Source: Tipula vernalis (lineage: Eukaryota > Arthropoda > Insecta > Diptera > Tipulidae). From it: a stretch of 64,000 nucleotides of DNA. The notes under the pieces are model-generated. The model was given only the letters and a program-made list of their open reading frames with translations. It was not told where the DNA came from and did not search any database. How positions within the stretch are numbered: position 1 is the stretch's first letter; each line of letters opens with the position of its first letter. Below are positions 1 to 10,315 of this stretch, in pieces. The position numbers were made by a program, and so were the translations under genes. The stretch lies in the NCBI GenBank assembly GCA_958295665.1, contig OY282560.1, positions 260,843,368 through 260,907,367 on the forward strand, given 5' to 3'.

Positions 1-1008
1 TGATCAATTGTGGATGTTCTATGGCCGATTCTGGCTAAAATGTGATATTCACAAACGTGAAACTTGGCCAGAACACTAACCGCATTTTGTTTTAATTCGA
101 ATGTTAATAAAAGGTGGGATTTCTGGAAATCGCCCATATAACCTCTTCGAAAAATCACGATTTTGATCAATTGTGGATGTTCTATGGCCGATTCTGGCTA
201 AAGTGTGATATGCACAAACGTGAAACTTGGCCAGAATACTAACCGCATTTTGTTTTAATTCGAATGTTAATAAAAGGTGGGATTTCTGGAAATCTGTCAT
301 ATAACCTCTTCGAAAAATCACGATTTTGATCAATTGTGGATGTTCTATGGCCGATTCTGGCTAAAGTGTAATATGCACAAACGTGAAACTTGGCCAGAAA
401 ACTAACCGCATTTTATTTTAATTCGAATGTTAATAAAAGGTGGGATTTCTGGAAATCGCTCATATAACCTCTTCGAAAAATCACGATTTTGATCAATTGT
501 GGATGTTCTATGGCCGATTCTGGCTAAAGTGTAATATGCACAAACGTGAAACTTGGCCAGAATACTAATCGCATTTTGTTTTAATTCGAATGTTAATAAA
601 AGGTGGGATTTCTGGAAATCTCTCATATAACCTCTTCGAAAAATCACGATTTTGATCAATTGTGGATGTTCTATGGCCGATTCTGGCTAAAGTGTGACAT
701 GCACAAACGTGAAACTTGGCCAGAATACTAACCGCAATTTGTTTTAATTCGAATGTTAATAAAAAGTGGGATTTATGGGAATCGCCCTTATAGCCTCTTC
801 GGAAAATCACGATTTTGATCAATTGTGGATGTTCTATGGCCGATTCTGGCTAAAGTGTGATATGCACAAACGTGAAACTTGGCCAGAATACTAACCGCAA
901 TTTGTTTTAATTCGAATGTTAATAAAAGGTGGGATTTCTGGAAATCTGTCATATAACCTCTTCGAAAAATCACGATTTTGATCAATTGTGGATGTTTTAT
1001 GGCCGATT
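1..1008. repeat. 163-bp satellite array, left block
   Basis: Head-to-tail monomers of 163 bp. The phrase TGATCAATTGTGGATGTT recurs at 1, 164 and so on, six full monomers before the array is cut inside the seventh. Each monomer holds an 8-bp inverted pair (ATTCTGGC ... GCCAGAAT, about 30 bp apart) and the palindromes TTGATCAA and TTCGAA. Monomers differ mostly by single substitutions. The window starts inside the array, so its left end is not seen. Short open frames of about 85 codons on the minus strand are a by-product of the repeat. Function unknown; centromeric or heterochromatic location is inference only. Confidence 0.97.
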
Positions 1009-1009
1009 T

Positions 1010-1540
1010 CTTTGCTCGTCTTCGATCAAATGATCTTTCATATCTCAAGCCATCTGTAATTGACCTTAAGATATCAGATCATCATTTCATAGAGATATTA
1101 TTCAAATTTGATACAGTTTTGACATCCCGTACTAATTTTTATTGTGGTCAAAAAAAAAACTTAATATGGTTATGTTAAATGAAGTCCTTGAGCAGACAGA
1201 CTGGAAGATTGTTCTGGACCTAGATGATCCGTCTCTAGCTCTTGGTACATTTTTTAGCATTATTACGAAAATTTTGAAGCCATGTTATACTTATTCTCGG
1301 GTGAAAAATGTGAGGCTCTTACAGCCATGGATCTCATATAAACTTGCCAGTCGAATTAAAAAAAGAAACAAATTTAGCAAAAAGTTAAAAAAACATCCAA
1401 ATGATATGAATCTACGTGAAATATATGATTGTACTTGCAGGCAAATAAATGTAGATGTTAAGAGAGAGAAAGAAATGTATTATATGAATCGCTTCTCAAT
1501 TAATGGAAGTGACGTTAAAAAAAAATTGGAGTCTTGTTAA
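1010..1540 (+). pseudogene. LINE ORF2, end of endonuclease and linker (broken)
   Basis: The first frame after the junction encodes the tail of an apurinic-like endonuclease, with the conserved SDHH of the active-site histidine motif near 1074-1085. The frame breaks at a run of nine A (about 1149-1158). Reading continues in another frame from about 1142 with a linker typical of LINE ORF2 (PWISYKLASRIKKRNKF, 1327-1377), then breaks again at the A run near 1517-1524. Two A-run indels plus the 5' truncation make this copy non-functional. Confidence 0.85.
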
Positions 1541-3332
1541 TGAAATTTTAACAAAAAAAGCTAAAACATCTTCGATTAGCAATATTTTATCCGATAGCGG
1601 AACTCTGCTTACAAATGAATTAGACATTTCTAATGAGTTTAATTTATATTTTACTAGCGTTGCAGACAATTTAAGGAACACATTTTTCGCGAATACCATA
1701 TTAACAAATCACGGCCTTCCGTATGATTACTGTTCGAAAACATTCTATATGACACCGGTTTCTAATAGTGAAATACTAGCTATTATTGAATCATTGGAGC
1801 CAAAAGAGTCTATAGATAATGAAGGAATTAGTAGTAATATTATGAAAGCTGTTTCTAAATTTATCAGCCCTGTTCTTGCCCATATATTTAATCTCTCCTT
1901 TGAAAAGGGAGTAGTACCTAAGAGGCTCAAATATGCAACTATTATTCCCATTTTTAAAAGTGGAGACCATAGGGATAAGGGAAATTATAGACCCATTGCG
2001 CTGCAGCCAGTTATTCACAAAGTTCTGGAAAAAGCTGTTAAAAACAGAGTTACCATATTCCTGGATCTCTGTAAAATACTAAGCGTTCATCAACATGGAT
2101 TCCGGCAAGGTATGAGTACTGAATCGGCTGTGTTGGAGTTTTTAGATATAATTCATAATGGTCTAAACAAGGGTAAGATCTGTGCCGGTTTGTTTATTGA
2201 TGCTACTAAGGCATTTGATATGGTCGATCATAAACTTCTATTATCTATTCTTTTTGATGTTGGGTTTAGAGGTGTGTCAAACAAGTGGTTTGCTTCCTAC
2301 CTAGATGATAGAGCAGTGAGAGTTAGAATTAATGATACTTTTAGTGAGCTAAAAACTGTGAATGTTGGGGTGCCGCAAGAATCAGTGCTAGGTCCTTTGC
2401 TGTTTCTAATTTATACGAATTCTATTTTCAAACTTAATTTGAATGGTCACAGTACAGGGTTTGCGGATGATTTAGTTTTAGCTTATTCTGCTGAATCTGT
2501 CAATGACGTGACTTCCATGGCTAATTCTGACCTTAAGGTGTTGCATAAATGGTTTGATAAGCATTACCTGATACTAAGTGGAAAAACAAAATTTATGTGG
2601 TATAAAATTTTTGGCATTACAGCTGCTACTAATCATTCCCAAGTAACATATCATAATACTTCCAAATGCACTTCTGTTAGTTGTCATACTGACTGTTTGA
2701 ATATTGAGATAGTCAACTCTTTTAAGTATCTTGGAATTCATTTGGACACTAACCTTAACTGGAAAACTCATGTATCCAAGTTAAAAAGTTACATGGCGTC
2801 TGCCTCACGTATTTTTTACCTTCTCCGTGATCTATGCCCTATTTCTGTTTTGAAAATGTCGTTTCATGCATTGGTAATGGCTAAATTAGAATATGGTTTG
2901 TCTTGCTGGGGTGGCTGTTATCCAACTACTTTAAAACCATTGTACGTACAACAGAAAATGATTTTGCGAACAATTTTGAGGAAAAATAGATTGGAATCAT
3001 CTTGGCCTTTATTCAAGTCGATCAATATTTTGCCATTACAACATTTGTATGTTTATAAGGTTTTGAGAGTATTTTTTAAGCGTAGTGGTCAGCATTTAAT
3101 AAGAGGTGATGCTCGATATAACTTTCGCGCTAATCACCGTTTTTTTTTTAAGGTTCCTAAATTCAATAATGAGCACTTCCGACGCTGTATAGTTGTTACC
3201 GCTCCGACATTTTTTAATGCTTTATCCGAACACATTAGACGTCACATTCATTCTAAAAAATTCTTATCCTACGTTAGAAATTGGCTATTCGAAACACCAG
3301 ACGTATCTGATTTATTTTGCGTCGTCATTTGA
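1503..3332 (+). CDS. LINE reverse transcriptase segment of ORF2
   Basis: An open frame of 609 codons covering the reverse transcriptase and C-terminal region of a LINE ORF2 protein, which copies element RNA into DNA at the target. Visible motifs in order: KYATIIPIFKSG and NYRPIAL (fingers), GFRQGMSTESAV, LFIDATKAFDMVDH (first catalytic Asp), GVPQESVLGPLLF, FADD at 2460-2471 (catalytic Asp pair), then the thumb FKYLGIHLD. GVPQES carries Ser-like drift where GVPQGS is usual. The protein stops at TGA 3330-3332, followed by the 3' UTR and poly(A). The ATG at 1503 is only the first in this frame; the true ORF2 started upstream in other frames. The RT part is open, but without an intact endonuclease it is not autonomous. 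Confidence 0.9.
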   Translation: MEVTLKKNWSLVNEILTKKAKTSSISNILSDSGTLLTNELDISNEFNLYFTSVADNLRNTFFANTILTNHGLPYDYCSKTFYMTPVSNSEILAIIESLEPKESIDNEGISSNIMKAVSKFISPVLAHIFNLSFEKGVVPKRLKYATIIPIFKSGDHRDKGNYRPIALQPVIHKVLEKAVKNRVTIFLDLCKILSVHQHGFRQGMSTESAVLEFLDIIHNGLNKGKICAGLFIDATKAFDMVDHKLLLSILFDVGFRGVSNKWFASYLDDRAVRVRINDTFSELKTVNVGVPQESVLGPLLFLIYTNSIFKLNLNGHSTGFADDLVLAYSAESVNDVTSMANSDLKVLHKWFDKHYLILSGKTKFMWYKIFGITAATNHSQVTYHNTSKCTSVSCHTDCLNIEIVNSFKYLGIHLDTNLNWKTHVSKLKSYMASASRIFYLLRDLCPISVLKMSFHALVMAKLEYGLSCWGGCYPTTLKPLYVQQKMILRTILRKNRLESSWPLFKSINILPLQHLYVYKVLRVFFKRSGQHLIRGDARYNFRANHRFFFKVPKFNNEHFRRCIVVTAPTFFNALSEHIRRHIHSKKFLSYVRNWLFETPDVSDLFCVVI

Positions 3333-3639
3333 TTTTTTGTTGTGTTAATACAATTATATTAAAGAGTTATTATACGAGTATTTATAAAAAAATAAATAAA
3401 TTAAATTATATTAAAAAATTATTTTATCTTTGGATAACTGATTGATTGGTATTTGTACATAAATAGGTATATTTTTAATATTGTTTTTTAAATTTTGTTA
3501 ATGGAAGCAATGCCTGTCACTGGATTTTTGTCCACAAGGCATCTATTTTTATTTTATTATTGTAATAAAACTTGTAATAAAAATAATAAATAAAATAATA
3601 AATAATAATAATAATTATTACGTTTCACTATGTAAGACG

Positions 3640-3676
<37 letters not shown>

Positions 3677-4620
3677 TTCTGGCTAAAATGTAATATGCAC
3701 AAACGTGAAACTTGGCCAGAAAACTAACCGCATTTTATTTTAATTCGAATGTTAATAAAAGGTGGGATTTATGGAAATCGCTCATATAACCTCTTCGAAA
3801 ACTCACGATTTTGATCAATTGTGGATGTTCTATGGCCGATTCTGGCTAAAGTGTGATATGCACAAACGTGAAACTTGGCCAGAATACTAACCGCAATTTG
3901 TTTTAAATCGAATGTTAATAAAAGGTGGGATTTTCGGAAATCTCTCATATAACCTCTTCGAAAAATCACGATTTTGATCAATTGTGGATGTTCTATGGCC
4001 GATTATGGCTAAAGTGTGATATGCAAAAACGTGAAACTTGGCCAGAATACTAACCGCATTTTGATAAAAGGTGGGATTTCTGGAAATCGCCCATATAACC
4101 TCTTCGAAAAATCACGATTTTGATCAATTGTGGATGTTCTATGGCCGATTCTGGATAAAGTGTGATATGCACAAACGTGAAACTTGGCCAGAATACTAAC
4201 CGCATTTTGTTTTAATTCGAATGTTAATAAAAGGTGGGATTTCTGGAAATCTCTCATATAACCTCTTCGAAAAATCACGATTTTGATCAATTGTGGATGT
4301 TCTATGGCCGATTCTGGCTAAAATGTGATATTCACAAACGTGAAACTTGGCCAGAATACCAACCGCATTTTGTTTTAATTTGAATGTTAATAAAAGGTGG
4401 GATTTCTGGAAATCGCTCATATAACCTCTTCGAAAAATCACGATTTTGATCAATTGTGGTTGTTCTATGGCCGATTCTGGCTAAAGTGTGACATGCACAA
4501 ACGTGAAACTTGGCCAGAATACTAACCGCTTGTTTTAATTCGAATGTTAATAAAAGGTGGGATTTCTGGGAATCGCCCATATGGCCTCTTCGGAAAATCA
4601 CGATTTTGATCAATTGTGGA

Positions 4621-6540
4621 TGTTCTATGGCCGATTCTGGCTAAAGTGTAATATGCACAAACGTGAAACTTGGCCAGAAAACTAACCGCATTTTATTTTA
4701 ATTCGAATGTTAATAAAAGGTGGGATTTATGGAAATCGCTCATATAACCTCTTCGAAAACTCACGATTTTGATCAATTGTGGATGTTCTATGGCCGATTC
4801 TGGCTAAAGTGTGATATGCACAAACGTGAAACTTGGCCAGAATACTAACCGCAATTTGTTTTAAATCGAATGTTAATAAAAGGTGGGATTTTCGGAAATC
4901 TCTCATATAACCTCTTCGAAAAATCACGATTTTGATCAATTGTGGATGTTCTATGGCCGATTATGGCTAAAGTGTGATATGCAAAAACGTGAAACTTGGC
5001 CAGAATACTAACCGCATTTTGATAAAAGGTGGGATTTCTGGAAATCGCCCATATAACCTCTTCGAAAACTCACGATTTTGATCAATTGTGGATGTTCTAT
5101 GGCCGATTCTGGCTAAAGTGTAATATGCACAAATGTCAAACTTGGCCAGAATACCAACCGCATTTTGTTTTAATTCGAATGTTAATAAAAGGTGGGATTT
5201 CTGGAAGTCGCCCATATAACCTCTTCGAAAAATCACGATTTTGATCAATTGTGGATGTTCTATGGCCGATTCTGGATAAAGTGTAATATGCACAAACGTG
5301 AAACTTGGCCAGAATACTAACCGCATTTTGTTTTAATTCGAATGTTAATAAAAGGTGGGATTTCTGGAAATCTCTCATATAACCTCTTCGAAAAATCACG
5401 ATTTTGATCAATTGTGGATGTTCTATGGCCGATTCTGGCTAAAGTGTGATATTCACAAACGTGAAACTTGGCCAGAATACCAACCGCATTTTGTTTTAAT
5501 TTGAATGTTAATAAAAGGTGGGATTTCTGGAAATCGCTCATATAACCTCTTCGAAAAATCACGATTTTGATCAATTGTGGATGTTCTATGGCCGATTCTG
5601 GCTAAAGTGTGACATGCACAAACGTGAAACTTGGCCAGAATACTAACCGCTTGTTTTAATTCGAATGTTAATAAAAGGTGGGATTTCTGGGAATCGCCCA
5701 TATGGCCTCTTCGGAAAATCACGATTTTGATCAATTGTGGATGTTCTTTGGCCAATTCTGGCTAAAGTGTGATATGCACAAACGTGAAACTTGGCCAGAA
5801 TACTAACCGCATTTTGTTTTAATTCTAATGTTGATAAAAAGGGATTTCTGCAAATCTCTCATATAACCTCTTCGAAAAATCACGATTTTGATCAATGGCA
5901 GATTCTGGCTAAAGTGTGATATGCACAAACGTGAATCTTGGCCAGAATACTAACCGCAATTTGTTTTAATTCGAATGTTAATAAAAAATGGGATTTTTGG
6001 AAATCTCTCATATAACCTCTTCGAAAAATCACGATTTTGATCAATTGTGGATGTTCTATGGCCTATTCTGGCTAAAGTGTAATATGCACAAACGTGAAAC
6101 TTGGCCAGAATACTAACCGCATTTTGTTTTAATTCGAATGTTAATAAAAGGTGGGATTTATGGAAATCGCTCATATAACCTCTTCGAAAAATCACGATTT
6201 TGATCAATTGTGGATGTTCTATGGCCGTTTCTGGCTAAAGTGTAATATGCACAAAGGTGAAACTTGGCCAGAATACTAACCACATTTTGTTTTAATTCGA
6301 ATGTTAATAAAAGGTGGGATTTCTGGAAGTCGCCTATATAACCTCTTCGAAAAATCACGATTTTGATCAATTGTGGATGTTCTATGGCCGATTCTGGATA
6401 AAATGTAATATGCACAAATGTCAAACTTGGCCAGAATACTAACCGCATTTTGTTTTAATTCGAATGTTAATAAAAGGTGGGATTTCTGAAAATCGCTCAT
6501 ATAATCTCTTCGGAAAATCACGATTTTGATCAATTGTGGA
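4621..6540. repeat. Satellite higher-order repeat, copy b (1920 bp)
   Basis: A block of twelve variant monomers. Line-by-line comparison with the sequence 1920 bp downstream shows no difference from 4621 to 5896 (about 1276 bp), while adjacent monomers within the block differ at many positions. The block then matches again, at an offset of 2246 bp, from about 5885 to 6533. A shorter relative lies upstream at 3675-4610: offset 958 to about 4105, then a monomer is missing. This is classic higher-order structure made by recent unequal exchange or amplification. Confidence 0.9.
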
Positions 6541-8786
6541 TGTTCTATGGCCGATTCTGGCTAAAGTGTAATATGCACAAACGTGAAACTTGGCCAGAAA
6601 ACTAACCGCATTTTATTTTAATTCGAATGTTAATAAAAGGTGGGATTTATGGAAATCGCTCATATAACCTCTTCGAAAACTCACGATTTTGATCAATTGT
6701 GGATGTTCTATGGCCGATTCTGGCTAAAGTGTGATATGCACAAACGTGAAACTTGGCCAGAATACTAACCGCAATTTGTTTTAAATCGAATGTTAATAAA
6801 AGGTGGGATTTTCGGAAATCTCTCATATAACCTCTTCGAAAAATCACGATTTTGATCAATTGTGGATGTTCTATGGCCGATTATGGCTAAAGTGTGATAT
6901 GCAAAAACGTGAAACTTGGCCAGAATACTAACCGCATTTTGATAAAAGGTGGGATTTCTGGAAATCGCCCATATAACCTCTTCGAAAACTCACGATTTTG
7001 ATCAATTGTGGATGTTCTATGGCCGATTCTGGCTAAAGTGTAATATGCACAAATGTCAAACTTGGCCAGAATACCAACCGCATTTTGTTTTAATTCGAAT
7101 GTTAATAAAAGGTGGGATTTCTGGAAGTCGCCCATATAACCTCTTCGAAAAATCACGATTTTGATCAATTGTGGATGTTCTATGGCCGATTCTGGATAAA
7201 GTGTAATATGCACAAACGTGAAACTTGGCCAGAATACTAACCGCATTTTGTTTTAATTCGAATGTTAATAAAAGGTGGGATTTCTGGAAATCTCTCATAT
7301 AACCTCTTCGAAAAATCACGATTTTGATCAATTGTGGATGTTCTATGGCCGATTCTGGCTAAAGTGTGATATTCACAAACGTGAAACTTGGCCAGAATAC
7401 CAACCGCATTTTGTTTTAATTTGAATGTTAATAAAAGGTGGGATTTCTGGAAATCGCTCATATAACCTCTTCGAAAAATCACGATTTTGATCAATTGTGG
7501 ATGTTCTATGGCCGATTCTGGCTAAAGTGTGACATGCACAAACGTGAAACTTGGCCAGAATACTAACCGCTTGTTTTAATTCGAATGTTAATAAAAGGTG
7601 GGATTTCTGGGAATCGCCCATATGGCCTCTTCGGAAAATCACGATTTTGATCAATTGTGGATGTTCTTTGGCCAATTCTGGCTAAAGTGTGATATGCACA
7701 AACGTGAAACTTGGCCAGAATACTAACCGCATTTTGTTTTAATTCTAATGTTGATAAAAAGGGATTTCTGCAAATCTCTCATATAACCTCTTCGAAAAAT
7801 CACGATTTTGATCAATTGTGGATGTTCTATGGCCGATTCTGGCTAAAGTGTAATATGCACAAACGTGAAACTTGGCCAGAAAACTAACCGCATTTTGTTT
7901 TAATTCGAATGTTAATAAAAGGTGGGATTTCTGGAAATCGCTCATCTAACCTCTTCGAAAAATCACGATTTTGATCAATTGTGGATGTTCTATGGCCGAT
8001 TCTGGCTAAAGTGTAATATGCACAAACGTGAAACTTGTCCAGAATACTAACCGCATTTTGTTTTAATTCGAATGTTAATAAAAGGTGGGATTTCTGGAAA
8101 TCGCCCATCTAACCTCTTCGAAAAAACACGATTTTGATCAATGGCAGATTCTGGCTAAAGTGTGATATGCACAAACGTGAATCTTGGCCAGAATACTAAC
8201 CGCAATTTGTTTTAATTCGAATGTTAATAAAAAATGGGATTTTTGGAAATCTCTCATATAACCTCTTCGAAAAATCACGATTTTGATCAATTGTGGATGT
8301 TCTATGGCCTATTCTGGCTAAAGTGTAATATGCACAAACGTGAAACTTGGCCAGAATACTAACCGCATTTTGTTTTAATTCGAATGTTAATAAAAGGTGG
8401 GGTTTATGGAAATCGCTCATATAACCTCTTCGAAAAATCACGATTTTGATCAATTGTGGATGTTCTATGGCCGTTTCTGGCTAAAGTGTAATATGCACAA
8501 AGGTGAAACTTGGCCAGAATACTAACCACATTTTGTTTTAATTCGAATGTTAATAAAAGGTGGGATTTCTGGAAGTCGCCTATATAACCTCTTCGAAAAA
8601 TCACGATTTTGATCAATTGTGGATGTTCTATGGCCGATTCTGGCTAAAATGTAATATGCACAAATGTCAAACTTGGCCAGAATACTAACCGCATTTTGTT
8701 TTAATTCGAATGTTATTAAAAGCTGGGATTTCTGGAAATCGCTCATATAACCTTTTCGAGAAATGACGATTTTGATCAATTGTGGA
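6541..8786. repeat. Satellite higher-order repeat, copy c (two monomers longer)
   Basis: The first 1276 bp repeat copy b exactly. Two ordinary monomers (326 bp) are then inserted at about 7817-8142, after which the sequence rejoins copy b at offset 2246 with only a few substitutions (for example GGGGTTTATGG at 8398 against GGGATTTATGG). The copy therefore documents a length change of a whole number of monomers, as expected from unequal crossing-over. Confidence 0.88.
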
Positions 8787-8808
8787 TGTTCTATGGCCGA
8801 TTCTGGCC

Positions 8809-9211
8809 AATATAAGCTATTTTCAAGGTCAGTTTAGTAACGCACAATTTTGCACAATCATCATACACCGAAAATATGTTTGATTATATAAACGGAATAG
8901 ATTGGATTTCTGGTAATCACGTGAGAAATCCCATCCTATTTCCTAAAGTACGCTATGCGCAAATTTGCTAATTACAGGCACAAAATTGCACAACCCCAAT
9001 GGTCCGAATTATATATAGAAATCTTGAGTTTTCTAAAATGGGATTTCTGGTGTGATGTTCACAAGTTTTGATTCATTTGATCAAATCTATTAACATTATT
9101 TTCCTGAATATTTTTATCACTTCTATGATTCACTGACACTAAATCTACATTAGTCCCACCGGGACCATCTCCCGTTTATCAAAGAAATTATTTCCACACT
9201 TGTTTATTAAA
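8809..9211. other. Satellite border, no gene
   Basis: No coding signal. Short echoes of the satellite persist: GGATTTCTGG at about 8904, its reverse complement AGAAATCCCAT at about 8924, and TGGGATTTCTGGTGTGATGTTCACAAG near 9039 (two satellite phrases joined, with intervening monomer sequence lost). This looks like one or two old, rearranged monomers. Confidence 0.5.
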
Positions 9212-9367
9212 ACACACTTTTTCCGACTGTGGTTTAATAAATCCGATTTAGCTAAACTAGTTTAAGTATTCTATGGAAAAACAAAGGGATTAGCTAAAAT
9301 CGAGGTTGACACACTGCGACTAATCTCGAAAAATTTACTAAATCGGATTTATTAAATCGCAGTGTGT
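9212..9367. repeat. 156-bp foldback (MITE-like) element
   Basis: Inverted repeat with ACACACT at 9212-9218 matched by AGTGTGT at 9361-9367, and an inner perfect 19-bp arm, TTTAATAAATCCGATTTAG at 9233-9251, matched inverted at 9338-9356. The phrase ACACACTGCGA also occurs internally at about 9309. No clear target-site duplication and no coding capacity. A small non-autonomous DNA element is the likeliest reading. Confidence 0.6.
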
Positions 9368-9936
9368 CTAGGGTATAACGTGGTTAAAAGGCAACTGAGA
9401 GATATATTTTTAGTTTAAAATGACTAAAAAAATTGTTTTACATTAGAACGTCGTGAATGTCGTGCTGTGTCGGTAATATTCCAAAGTATGAAAATCTGGC
9501 CAGAAAATGCAAAGGTTTCTATATAACCTATATAACTTCTACTTAATACCACTACTTGGATTATTTCCTTACAATTACTACGAGTATATGCTCATATTGA
9601 TATTTGTAATCTATAAACGTAGTGAGAAGTCAATGCTTATTTCTAAGTTTATAAGTATTTTTAAGAAGAAATATGGCAGGAATAATCAAATGTACGAATT
9701 TGCCTACTCCTGGCTTTAATCTAAGTTAAAATATTTTAAATAAAGTTATAAATAAGTATTTTTTAAATTATTTATAAAAAAAAATCGTTAGAAAACTTTA
9801 ATAAATTTAAAAAAATTAAATAGATAACAGAATGCAATAATTTTCATGTCAAAACCTTTATTCTAAGACTCAAATGATACTCACTCTAACATTTGCATTA
9901 AAAGAATTCAGATTTAAAATAAAAAAATAGAAATAG
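9368..9936. other. AT-rich, no gene recognised
   Basis: AT-rich sequence with only short chance frames. The 70-codon open frame at 9507-9719 has AT-driven composition and resembles nothing I know. Nothing else is seen. Confidence 0.6.
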
Positions 9937-9981
9937 CTGATCACGTGGCGTTGGACCCGCATGATCTTGCCTTCTCTATTT
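9937..9981 (+). other. Candidate small exon (weak)
   Basis: A GC-balanced 45-bp island (about half G+C, against roughly a quarter around it) preceded by ...AGAAATAG and followed by an ideal donor, GTAAGT, at 9982-9987. One frame is open throughout. It lies about 220 bp upstream of the candidate coding exon at 10207 and could be its leader exon. Only composition and splice-site fit support this, and the acceptor is poor in pyrimidines. Confidence 0.2.
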
Positions 9982-10206
9982 GTAAGTTCATCGTAGTTCC
10001 TAGCTTTGTATCTCATGCGAAACAATGTGAAAGGGGAACGAGCAGGATGAATAACACTTATCCTATATATTACAAAATATTATATGAATGCAACGAAATT
10101 TTGGAATACCTACATAAATAAGAGCAGGATTTATTGGCAATATATTTGTATTCATTTTAAAAAATGCAATTACCTAGTAAAAGAAAGGTTATTGTACTGT
10201 CTGCAG

Positions 10207-10315
10207 TCTGTACTAAAGTAACGCGATGAAGACGATGTTCGATTTTATAATAGAGCACAGAATCGTAGCCGATCTGTCCATGAAGGAATTCCCCGCAACA
10301 TCCATCGACGCCGTG
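10207..10315 (+). CDS. Candidate first coding exon of an unrecognised host gene
   Basis: Preceded by a pyrimidine-rich acceptor-like stretch ending CTGCAG (10201-10206). The exon has an in-frame TAA just before ATG 10226, then 30 open codons beginning MKTMFDFIIEHRIVADL and ending at a possible donor GTATAT (10316). The 90 coding bases are much richer in G+C than their surroundings and use balanced codons. I do not recognise the protein. No following exon could be identified, so this may be one exon of a gene with long introns, or chance. The phase at the proposed donor is 0. Confidence 0.3.

Larger units (their letters stand above)
1009..3674 (+). mobile_element. 5'-truncated LINE inserted in the satellite
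   Basis: A non-LTR retrotransposon copy interrupts a satellite monomer. Left satellite ends ...GGCCGATT (1001-1008) and right satellite resumes GATTCTGGCT at 3675, giving a 4-bp GATT duplication with no loss of satellite sequence. The insert ends in 35 A residues (3640-3674), and its 3' UTR (3333-3639) is AT-rich with AATAAA-type signals. It begins inside the endonuclease domain, so the 5' end is missing, as in abortive target-primed reverse transcription. CR1/Jockey-type lineage by domain order and RT motifs; the exact clade is not determined. Confidence 0.95.
3675..8808. repeat. 163-bp satellite array, right block
   Basis: The array resumes at monomer position 27 and continues to about 8808, ending in ...GGCCGATTCTGGCC before unrelated DNA. 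Variant monomers include a roughly 22-bp deletion (GCATTTTGATAAAAGG at about 4053, 5016 and 6936), a shortened CGCTTG form (about 4528, 5649 and 7569), and a monomer lacking the TTGTGGATGTT segment (about 5893 and 8139). These mark positions in a higher-order repeat. No CENP-B-box match was seen by eye. Confidence 0.97.

Noticed and set aside
76..8779. Dozens of similar 70-119-codon minus-strand frames resembling a conserved peptide family
   Set aside because: They are the 163-bp satellite translated. The monomer length is 3n+1, so frames rotate through each unit. No start or stop is conserved as a gene would require.
1..8808. A CRISPR-like array (regular repeats)
   Set aside because: Units are 163 bp and adjoin with no unique spacers, in an evidently eukaryotic context; this is satellite DNA.
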